A DNA stretch of 64,000 bases from Lachnospiraceae bacterium (GTDB taxonomy: Bacteria; Bacillota; Clostridia; Lachnospirales; Lachnospiraceae), in assembly GCA_017478245.1 (NCBI GenBank), contig JAFVDW010000021.1:1-64000 (forward strand), read 5' to 3'. Both the position numbers and the translations under genes were made by a program. How positions within the stretch are numbered: the first letter of the stretch is position 1; every line of letters begins with the position of its first letter. Below are positions 41,272 to 48,258 of the stretch, in pieces. Under the pieces are notes generated by a model that was not told the DNA's origin, did no database searches, and was given only the letters and a program-made list of their open reading frames with translations.

Positions 41272-42213
41272 ATGAAAAATAAATATCTGAGAAAACTAAG
41301 CGCAATTATCGTAGCATCACTGACATTGCTGTCATTAACGGCATGCGGCTCATCGGCAACAGCTACTACGCAGGCTGATACCGATGGCTCCACCAGCGAG
41401 GCACAGTCCGAGACTGTAAACGAGCAGGAGGCAACTGCGGATGATACTGTAGAGGTCAAGACCATCAAAGCGGTTACCGGAGGCAATCCCAGACCTTATG
41501 TGTATGTTGGCGAGGATGATGTACCCACCGGATATGATATTGAGGTTTTAAAGGCGGTATTTGATTTGCTTCCGCAGTATGAGCTAGAGATTGAGGTCGC
41601 AGACTTTTCGGCAGTGTTTGCAGGCTTGAATGCAGGAAATTATCAAATCGGAGTGAATAACTTTTCCTATAATGCAGAGAGAGCAAGCTCTTATCTTTAC
41701 TCGCTTCCTTACGACAAGGTAAGTTATGTATTTGTATTTAACAAGGATGCAGAGCCTATCACATCGCTGGCAGATGCGGCAGGTAAGTCCTTTGAAGGCG
41801 GCGCAGGAGTCTCTGTAACGAATGCGGTTGAGGCTTGGAATGAGCTCAATCCTGACAATCCCATCAATATCACCTATACAGATGCTGATACAGCCGTAGA
41901 GCTTCAACACATTGAGGATGGCGCAACAGACTTTGGAATCATTGATGGACCGATGTATACAGCCTATACGGAGGAATACGGATTTGATGTGGCGAAGTAT
42001 GATATTCCCGAAGAGGAGACGAAGCTCATCGCAGATAATCTATATGCGTACTATCTGCTGCCCAAGGATCAGGAACAGCTTAGAAATGAAATTGATGAAG
42101 CAATCATTCAGCTCAAGGAAAACGGCACATTAAAGCAGTTGTCCGAGCAATTCTTTGGCGGAGTAGACCAATCTCCGGAAGAGGAAGTTTTAAAGGCGGG
42201 TAAAACGAACTAA
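41272..42213 (+). CDS. amino-acid (cystine-type) ABC transporter substrate-binding lipoprotein
   Basis: A 313-residue lipoprotein. The signal is KYLRKLSAIIVASLTLLSLT ending at the lipobox LTACGS. The mature protein is a type II periplasmic-binding protein: GNPRPYVYVGEDDVPTGYDI is the family opening of amino-acid binders, and DLLPQYELEIEVADFSAVFA and GVNNFSYNAERASSYLYSLP are further signatures (the last resembles the TcyA/TcyJ group). Cystine is favoured by the Cys leader peptide and the CymR-like box; polar amino acids remain possible. The third in-frame ATG, 41272, is chosen for its spacing from GAGGAG. Confidence 0.85.
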   Translation: MKNKYLRKLSAIIVASLTLLSLTACGSSATATTQADTDGSTSEAQSETVNEQEATADDTVEVKTIKAVTGGNPRPYVYVGEDDVPTGYDIEVLKAVFDLLPQYELEIEVADFSAVFAGLNAGNYQIGVNNFSYNAERASSYLYSLPYDKVSYVFVFNKDAEPITSLADAAGKSFEGGAGVSVTNAVEAWNELNPDNPINITYTDADTAVELQHIEDGATDFGIIDGPMYTAYTEEYGFDVAKYDIPEEETKLIADNLYAYYLLPKDQEQLRNEIDEAIIQLKENGTLKQLSEQFFGGVDQSPEEEVLKAGKTN

Positions 42214-42236
42214 TCATATGATTTGAGGATATAGAC

Positions 42237-42980
42237 ATGGAAGCAAAAGACTTATTTGATATTAAAATGGTATTTAGTAATATTCCGGATATATTAAGAT
42301 TTTTGCCTGTGACAATGGAACTGGCTGTGGGAGCTATGATTTTCAGTCTTGTATTTGGCTTGCTCATCGCCCTGATTCGCATGAAGCGGATCAGGGTGTT
42401 GTCACAGATAGCGGTATTGTTCATATCGGTGATTCGCGGAACGCCGATTCTGGTGCAATTATACGTCACCTATTACGGCATACCGATGTTTCTGAAATAT
42501 CTGAATATCAAGAACGGAACAGCCTACAATGTCAACAATGTGCCGGGAATTATTTACGCATTTGTCGCGCTGGCAATCAATGAATCTGCATTTAATGCCG
42601 AGATTATCAGAGCCTCCCTGCAGTCTGTGGATAAGGGACAGATTGAAGCAGCGCATTCACTGGGGATGACCTATTTTCAGGTTCTTAGAAGAATCATTCT
42701 GCCGGAGGCAATAGAAGTGGCGCTGCCCTCGCTTGGTAACTCTTTTATCGGACTGATCAAGGGAACCTCTCTTGCATTCACCTGTGCGGTGGTAGAGATG
42801 ACTGCTCAGGGACGCATTATTGCAGGAAGGAATTTCAGATACTTTGAAGTCTATTGCTCCCTGGCGATTATATATTGGGTGATTACCATTATCATTGAAC
42901 GTATCATTAAGCTTTTGGAAAAGAAGATGGCGATTCCGGAACAGATTGTGGAGACAGGAAAAGAAGGTGATGTGGCATGA
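42237..42980 (+). CDS. amino-acid ABC transporter permease (HisMQ type)
   Basis: A 247-residue membrane protein with about five segments. ISVIRGTPILVQLYVTYYGI is the N-terminal permease motif, and the ABC-contact loop (EAA) is IEAAHSLGMTYFQVLRRIIL followed by PEAIEVALPSLGNSF. FNAEIIRASLQSVDKGQIEA is the same region's continuation. It belongs to the HisMQ family of polar amino-acid and cystine importers. It begins 23 bases after the binding protein and its stop overlaps the ATPase start (ATGA), so the three are one operon. Confidence 0.94.
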   Translation: MEAKDLFDIKMVFSNIPDILRFLPVTMELAVGAMIFSLVFGLLIALIRMKRIRVLSQIAVLFISVIRGTPILVQLYVTYYGIPMFLKYLNIKNGTAYNVNNVPGIIYAFVALAINESAFNAEIIRASLQSVDKGQIEAAHSLGMTYFQVLRRIILPEAIEVALPSLGNSFIGLIKGTSLAFTCAVVEMTAQGRIIAGRNFRYFEVYCSLAIIYWVITIIIERIIKLLEKKMAIPEQIVETGKEGDVA

Positions 42981-43735
42981 TCGGAGTGAAAAACCTGAAA
43001 AAGAGATTCGGAGACAATGTGGTACTGGACGGAGTAGACCTGACCATTCAGCAGGGGGAGGTAATAGCCATCATAGGACCGTCAGGAACGGGCAAATCCA
43101 CACTGCTTCGGTGTATTGACAGACTGGAAAGGCCGGAGGAGGGAGAACTTCAGATTGGTGATTTGCAGGTTGATCTGTCCAGGGCATCCAGGAAGGATAT
43201 GATTAATATCCGCAAAAGGACAGCCATGGTTTTCCAGAATTGGAATCTTTTTCATAAAAAGACTGCTTTGGAAAATGTCATGGAGGGACTCATCGTCGTA
43301 AAAAAGCTAAGCAAGGAACAGGCGCGACAAATTGCAGAAGAGCAGCTAAAAAATGTAGGACTTTATGAATGGAGAAATCATTATCCGAGACATCTCTCCG
43401 GCGGGCAGCAGCAGCGGGTAGCAATCGCAAGAGCACTGGCTATGGAGCCGGATCTTCTGCTTTTGGATGAACCTACCTCCGCACTTGATCCGGAGCTTGT
43501 GGGAGAGGTTCTGGAGACGATTTTAAAGGTTGCGCAGGAAGGTTATACGATGCTCCTTGTATCTCATGAGATGAGCTTTGTCCGCAAGGTGGCGACTAGA
43601 GTGATTTTTATGGAGAATGGACACATCATCGAGGACGGTACGCCCGGAGAAATCTTCAATCACCCCAAGAGCGACCGCGTAAGGGATTTTGTGCGTAAGA
43701 TAGAGATGTTTAACGCCCCGGAATATGTAATCTAG
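42977..43735 (+). CDS. amino-acid ABC transporter ATPase (GlnQ/TcyC type)
   Basis: A 252-residue ATPase that energises the importer. Walker A is GPSGTGKST, the Q loop is VFQNWNLFHKKTALENVMEG, the signature is LSGGQQQRVAIARALAM, and Walker B is LLLLDEPTSALDPELVGEVL with the H loop in LLVSHEMSFVRKVATRV. It is the standard GlnQ/TcyC length. The stop (43733-43735) lies in an inverted repeat CTAGCTG...CAGCTAG, part of a small repeat element described separately. Coupled to the permease by a four-base overlap. Confidence 0.95.
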   Translation: MIGVKNLKKRFGDNVVLDGVDLTIQQGEVIAIIGPSGTGKSTLLRCIDRLERPEEGELQIGDLQVDLSRASRKDMINIRKRTAMVFQNWNLFHKKTALENVMEGLIVVKKLSKEQARQIAEEQLKNVGLYEWRNHYPRHLSGGQQQRVAIARALAMEPDLLLLDEPTSALDPELVGEVLETILKVAQEGYTMLLVSHEMSFVRKVATRVIFMENGHIIEDGTPGEIFNHPKSDRVRDFVRKIEMFNAPEYVI

Positions 43736-43776
43736 CTGCGTAGCGGCGTTTTGCGAATGAAGCTCTGAACAGCTAG
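43731..43776 (+). repeat. small stem-loop element around the ATPase stop
   Basis: CTAGCTG (43731-43737) and CAGCTAG (43770-43776) pair. Inside is CGTTTTGCGAATG (43747-43759), identical to 50925-50937. See the stem-loop family finding. Confidence 0.45.
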
Positions 43777-43829
43777 TAATTCGGAATATCGCAGGGCTGA
43801 TATGTAGAGTAATAAATGGGAGGAAAAAG

Positions 43830-45302
43830 ATGTCATATATTGTGCCGTTTCAAACGGTTGAACTTTTTGAACATACATTCAAGAAACAAATCAATAAGGA
43901 TACAGGAAAAGTAGAACAGAGAAAATTTGTCTTTGATAAGCTGTTTGGTGAGGGAGAAAATCAGCTTCCGGTGGAGGCAGACAGATACAGACTGATCTGG
44001 ATGCCGGGATGCCCCCATTCCAATAAAGCGGTGATTACCCTGCGCCTGCTGGGACTTGACCGTGTGATCAGTGTAGGAGAGTGCGGTGTGTTAAGAGATC
44101 CGAGAGGATGGGTATTTTCAGAGGATCTTGGTGAGGTCGATCCGGTTCTGAAAATTCATTATCTGGACGATGCGTATCTGAAAGGCGATCCCACCTTTAC
44201 CGGACGTTCTACAGTTCCGGCGATTGTGGAGGAGGCAACCGGCAAAGTCGTGCAGAATGATCCGTGGAATATACCGAAATATTTTGTTCGTGACTGGAAG
44301 GCTTTTCATAAGGAGAATGCGCCGGATTTATACCCGAAAGAGCTACAGGCTGAAATAGACGAATGGAGCGATTATATCAACAGGGAGGTCAATGCTTATG
44401 GCTGCGGCTTTGCAAGGGATCAGGAGACCTTTGACAAAGCCTTCGATAGTTATTTTGCTTCTCTTGATAAGTTGGAGGGGCGGCTGGCGGACAGAAGATT
44501 TGTGAATGGTGACTATATCACACTGTCAGATATCCATCTGTACGTTGCATTGATTCGCTTTCATATCAATTATCATCTGGTATTTGGTGTGAATCAAAAG
44601 AGATTGGAGGATTATCCCAATCTGTGGGGATATACGAGGGATATCTATCAGACGGAAGGCTTTTATGAATATACGAAGCTTGAGTGGATTAAAAAGCACT
44701 ATCAGCTATCACCTCATATGAGGGCGAAGCTGGGGAATGTGTACGGATTGGTTGGTACAGGACCGGATAACCGTGAGCTTCTAAAAGCCACAGGAAGAGA
44801 AGCTTTGTCCGCAGATCCGGAGCATAAATTCAGATTGGAACCGGAGACAAGGGCTTTGTATGCACATAAAGAGGTGGAGACAGAAAAGCAGTATTTGGAG
44901 CATGTGCTTTTGACGCCGATCAGAAAGGCGTCAGAGGCAACCTATCAGAATGAGTTGGAGCGTTGGGCTCATCAGGAGGAGGATGGTCTTAAGGCAATTA
45001 ATCAGCAGTTAGGCAGTCGGCGTTTCCTGCTGGGAGAGGTTCCTACAGAAGCAGATACACTGTTGTATAAGACGCTTCTTCGGCATGACCACATATACTA
45101 TTATTTGTATAAATTGAACTTTGCCAAGAGCTTTGATTATGAGAATATCAGAAGATATTTGAAGGAGTTGGACGGGATAGAAGCGGTAAGGAATGCAATC
45201 GATGTCGTAAAGGAAAAGGAAGAAGCATTCTTAATCCTTGATGAGGATAGGAATCCGTATCATCTCGTTTTCAGAGGACCGCAAAAAGAGAGCATTGATT
45301 AG
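43830..45302 (+). CDS. glutathione S-transferase-like protein with a duplicated C-terminal helical region
   Basis: A 490-residue protein of the glutathionyl-hydroquinone reductase (Ecm4/YqjG) type. The thioredoxin-like N domain has MPGCPHSNKAVITLRLLG, where GCPHS stands for the usual CPWAxR. It continues as SVGECGVLRDPRGWVFSEDL, a typical region. The GST-C helical domain is FVNGDYITLSDIHLYVALIR. The last ~170 residues (NELERWAHQEEDGLKAIN and SRRFLLGEVPTEADTLLYKT) look like a second helical GST-C-like unit, making this longer than the standard ~320. GGGAGGAAAAAG precedes the ATG. It may use another thiol than glutathione; Lachnospiraceae often do not make glutathione. Confidence 0.82.
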   Translation: MSYIVPFQTVELFEHTFKKQINKDTGKVEQRKFVFDKLFGEGENQLPVEADRYRLIWMPGCPHSNKAVITLRLLGLDRVISVGECGVLRDPRGWVFSEDLGEVDPVLKIHYLDDAYLKGDPTFTGRSTVPAIVEEATGKVVQNDPWNIPKYFVRDWKAFHKENAPDLYPKELQAEIDEWSDYINREVNAYGCGFARDQETFDKAFDSYFASLDKLEGRLADRRFVNGDYITLSDIHLYVALIRFHINYHLVFGVNQKRLEDYPNLWGYTRDIYQTEGFYEYTKLEWIKKHYQLSPHMRAKLGNVYGLVGTGPDNRELLKATGREALSADPEHKFRLEPETRALYAHKEVETEKQYLEHVLLTPIRKASEATYQNELERWAHQEEDGLKAINQQLGSRRFLLGEVPTEADTLLYKTLLRHDHIYYYLYKLNFAKSFDYENIRRYLKELDGIEAVRNAIDVVKEKEEAFLILDEDRNPYHLVFRGPQKESID

Positions 45303-45311
45303 GAGTGGATG

Positions 45312-46292
45312 ATGGCAGTAGTAGAGCATGTGATTAACAAAGAGATACAGGCAGGGGGAAAGTTCGAGCGACAGCCCAATCGTTTTGTGACGCCCTTCGG
45401 AGATAAAGAGGGAGAGCTTCCTGTAGAAAAGAACAGATACAGACTTCTATGGGCACCGGTATGCCCATGGGCAAACCGTTCCATTATCGTCAGGCAGCTT
45501 CTGGGCTTGGAGGATGTGATATCGGTAGGGACACTGGATCCCATCAGACCGGATGTACCCTGGTCGGACTGGGCATTTACCTTAGATGAGGGGGATGTGG
45601 ACCCGGTACTTAAGATAAAACTGTTAAGTGAAGCGTACAAAAAGGCTGATCCGGATTATGAGGGGCGTTATACGGTGCCTGCGGTGGTGGATCTTCAGAC
45701 GGGTGCAGTAGTCAATAATGATTATTTTAATCTGACCCTGTATTTGGAGACAGCGTGGAAAAAATTCCACAAGGAAAACGCTCCCGAGCTCTATCCACAG
45801 GAGCTTCGGAAGGAAATAGATACCTTAAATGCCTATATTTTCCATGATGTGAACAATGGGGTGTATAAGGCAGGCTTCGCCAAGAGCCAGGAGGCTTATG
45901 CGGCAGCGTACAAGCTGGTATTCGATGCCTTTGATGTCCTGGAAAAGAGATTATCCACCAGAAGATTCCTGTTCGGTGACTATATCACGGAATCGGACAT
46001 AAGACTCTATGTCACATTGGCGAGGTTTGATGTCGCATATTTTAATGGCTTCAGAGTCAATCAGAGAATGCTTAAGGATTACCCGAATCTGTGGGGATAT
46101 GCAAGGGATTTGTATGAGGAGGAGGCATTTGGCGGCAATACGGATTTTGATGCCATCAAGAGGCACTATCACCTATGCTGCCTGGAGACGAATCCATATG
46201 ATATATTACCTCTTGGCCCAGACCTTGCTCTATGGAAGGAAAAGACAGACAGAGCCAAGCTCAGTGGGGATCCGGAGCATAAGTATCGCTAA
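45312..46292 (+). CDS. glutathione S-transferase-like protein (Ecm4/YqjG type)
   Basis: A 326-residue paralogue of the preceding protein. The active-site motif is LLWAPVCPWANRSIIVRQLL, keeping the CPWA form. The rest matches YqjG-type reductases: DEGDVDPVLKIKLLSEAYKK, NNDYFNLTLYLETAWKKFHK and RRFLFGDYITESDIRLYVTL. These enzymes reduce thiol-bound quinones or glutathionyl conjugates. It begins nine bases after its partner and shares its operon, suggesting paired function or a duplicate. A further open piece after the stop (46289-46411) in another frame may be a relic. Confidence 0.88.
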   Translation: MAVVEHVINKEIQAGGKFERQPNRFVTPFGDKEGELPVEKNRYRLLWAPVCPWANRSIIVRQLLGLEDVISVGTLDPIRPDVPWSDWAFTLDEGDVDPVLKIKLLSEAYKKADPDYEGRYTVPAVVDLQTGAVVNNDYFNLTLYLETAWKKFHKENAPELYPQELRKEIDTLNAYIFHDVNNGVYKAGFAKSQEAYAAAYKLVFDAFDVLEKRLSTRRFLFGDYITESDIRLYVTLARFDVAYFNGFRVNQRMLKDYPNLWGYARDLYEEEAFGGNTDFDAIKRHYHLCCLETNPYDILPLGPDLALWKEKTDRAKLSGDPEHKYR

Positions 46293-46411
46293 ACAACAGA
46301 TTGTTCCTCCGGCGATGGAGAGAAGCATTTGACTTTTTTATAAGTGAAGAACGACTGTACATGCTACTGCCAGTAGTTTTGGCAGACCATGATTATCTTG
46401 AAAGACACTGA
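46289..46411 (+). pseudogene. possible coding relic downstream of the GST gene
   Basis: A 40-codon stretch without a start: LNNRLFLRRWREAFDFFISE then ERLYMLLPVVLADHDYLERH, ending TGA. It has coding-like composition and a hydrophobic pattern but I cannot match it. It lies in the frame -1 to the GST stop. Confidence 0.28.
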
Positions 46412-46626
46412 CATTCTACAGACAATATATTGTATGAATGCAGGGTCTTTCTTTTCATATAAGTTTTACTAATGAATTTGATTCGGAATTGGAATTGATT
46501 GATTAGTGAGAATTTAGTAAGATAAAAATAGAAAATGAATAGGGCGTGAGGGGCAGACTGTGCGAAATGGTCTGTCGCGCATGTGGTGTCAGGGGCACGG
46601 ATTTTTAGAAAGGAATGGAGCGTATT
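46412..46626 (+). other. intergenic region before the flavodoxin gene
   Basis: AT-rich sequence with no credible open frame. A small dyad ACTGCCAGTAGTTTTGGCAG lies just upstream of this region, at about 46367-46385. Promoter elements for the flavodoxin gene were not convincing. Confidence 0.3.
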
Positions 46627-47142
46627 ATGGCAAAGAATTTGGTGATTTATTATTCCAGAAAAGGGAACAATTATGTGAACGGAAGCATTAAGAATCTGGC
46701 GAAGGGAAACACAGAGGTTGTCGCAGAGTTTATTGCCAATGCAGTAGGAGCGGATTTGTTTGAGGTTGAGACAGTCAAGGCTTATGATACGGATTATATG
46801 AGATGTACGGAAGAGGCGAAGGCGGAGCTTAGAGAGAATGCGAGACCGGAGCTTGTGAAGTATTTGGAGAGTGTGGCGGAATACGAGCATATCGTGGTGG
46901 CGGGGCCTTGTTGGTGGGGCACCTATCCCTGTGCAATCTTTACCCAGTTGGAGAAGCTGGATTTTACCGGGAAGACAGTATTCCCGGTGATGACCCATGA
47001 AGGAAGCGGCATGGGCAGCTCCGCGCAGGATCTGAAGAAGTATTGTAAGGGTGCCACAGTGGGCAAGGGACTCGCAGTGCATGGTGCGGATGCACCGAAA
47101 TCTGAGGGTGTAGTGGCAGACTGGGCAAAGAAGAATCTGTAA
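46627..47142 (+). CDS. flavodoxin
   Basis: A 171-residue FMN electron carrier. KNLVIYYSRKGNNYVNGSIK contains the phosphate-binding loop (usual pattern T/SxTGNT-like, here YSRKGNNY). VVAGPCWWGTYPCAIFTQLE is the flavin-stacking region, and KTVFPVMTHEGSGMGSSAQD the second loop. It is related to the 'flavodoxin_4' group, as is the lipoprotein at 40177. It starts at ATG 46627 with GGAG six bases upstream. The SDR gene follows after 17 bases, suggesting a redox pair. Confidence 0.88.
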   Translation: MAKNLVIYYSRKGNNYVNGSIKNLAKGNTEVVAEFIANAVGADLFEVETVKAYDTDYMRCTEEAKAELRENARPELVKYLESVAEYEHIVVAGPCWWGTYPCAIFTQLEKLDFTGKTVFPVMTHEGSGMGSSAQDLKKYCKGATVGKGLAVHGADAPKSEGVVADWAKKNL

Positions 47143-47159
47143 GGAAGGTGGAAGCGAAA

Positions 47160-47993
47160 ATGAAGAAGGATGTAATGCTTGTAACAGGCGCCGGTCAGAT
47201 TAGTATGGCGATTGCAAGAAGAACCGGTTTTGGTAAGAAAATTATTCTGGGCGATAAAAAGCCGGAGAATGCCATTGCCATTGCAAAGATCATGAATGAG
47301 GCAGGATATGATGTGACGCCCATAGAGATGGATTTGTCTTCCAGAGCATCCATCCTGAACATTATCGAAGAGGCGCAAAAGTATGGAGAAATTAAGTATC
47401 TGGTAAACGGAGCAGGAGTGTCTCCCAGTCAGGCGCCCGTTGAGGCAATTCTGAAGGTGGATTTGTATGGTACGGCGGTGCTGTTGGAGGAGGTTGGGAA
47501 AGTAATCGCAGAAGGCGGCGCGGGTGTCACCATCTCCAGTCAGTCCGGCTGGCGTATGCCGCAGTTATCCGCCGAGGAGGATAGATTGCTTGCTACCACG
47601 CCTACGGAGGAGCTGCTAGCTCTGGACATTTTAAAACCGGAAAATATCAGGGATACGCTACACGCATATCAGATGGCAAAGCGCTGTAATGAAAAGCGAG
47701 TAATGTATGAGTGTGTGAAGTGGGCAGAGAGAGGCGCAAGACTGAATGATATTGCGCCGGGGATTATTGTGACACCTCTTGCCATTGACGAATTCAACGG
47801 ACCTAGAGGAGATTTCTACAAAAATATGTTCGCAAAATGTCCCGCAGGCAGACCCGGTTGTGCAGATGAGGTGGCAAATGTGGCAGATTTATTGATGAGT
47901 GATGCGGGAGCATTTATTACCGGTTCCACATTCCTGATTGACGGTGGAGCAACGGCATCCTATTTCTACGGACCGCTACAGCCTGAACAGTAA
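47160..47993 (+). CDS. short-chain dehydrogenase/reductase
   Basis: A 277-residue NAD(P)-dependent oxidoreductase. MLVTGAGQISMAIARRTG is the TGxxxxxG-like cofactor loop (here TGAGQIS, somewhat unusual). YLVNGAGVSPSQAPVEAILK corresponds to the NNAG motif (NGAG). The catalytic Ser/Tyr/Lys are in VTISSQSGWRM and TLHAYQMAKRCNEKR (Tyr-x-x-x-Lys). The ending FITGSTFLIDGGATASYF is typical. The substrate is unknown. ATG 47160 preceded by GGAAG is the best start; a GTG at 47148 is in frame. A strong terminator lies downstream. Confidence 0.86.
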   Translation: MKKDVMLVTGAGQISMAIARRTGFGKKIILGDKKPENAIAIAKIMNEAGYDVTPIEMDLSSRASILNIIEEAQKYGEIKYLVNGAGVSPSQAPVEAILKVDLYGTAVLLEEVGKVIAEGGAGVTISSQSGWRMPQLSAEEDRLLATTPTEELLALDILKPENIRDTLHAYQMAKRCNEKRVMYECVKWAERGARLNDIAPGIIVTPLAIDEFNGPRGDFYKNMFAKCPAGRPGCADEVANVADLLMSDAGAFITGSTFLIDGGATASYFYGPLQPEQ

Positions 47994-48027
47994 AAGATAG
48001 AATAAGAGCAGTGAGGAAAAGAATATT

Positions 48028-48074
48028 AGGAAGGTGTGTGGGAATTATGCTCCCATACCCCTTCCTTTGTTTTT
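48028..48074 (+). terminator. terminator after the SDR gene
   Basis: AGGAAGGTGTGTGGGA pairs with TCCCATACCCCTTCCT, then TTTGTTTTT. It separates the thiol/redox block from the indolepyruvate oxidoreductase gene. Confidence 0.85.
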
Positions 48075-48167
48075 GCGAACAGTGATGAAAATGCCGGGAC
48101 AACACATTTTTTATAGATTTTTCCAATATGAGATGCTATAATAAATATGTATGTCAATTTGTATGCT

Positions 48168-48187
48168 TTGACACAAACAATTTGACA
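48168..48187 (+). promoter_or_regulatory. tandem TTGACA elements upstream of iorA
   Basis: TTGACAC occurs at 48168-48174 and 48182-48188, 14 bases apart, in a 265-base intergenic region. The better of the two has a weak -10 (TTTGTA) at 17 bases. TATAAT at 48137-48142 has no good -35. A promoter is expected, but its exact place is unsure; the repeated heptamer might be an operator. Confidence 0.35.
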
Positions 48188-48258
48188 CTAAGCAAAGGGT
48201 ATGATTTGTAGAAATTACAGGATGAGAGTAGAGTTTTCAAAATAGAGGATATTGTGGT

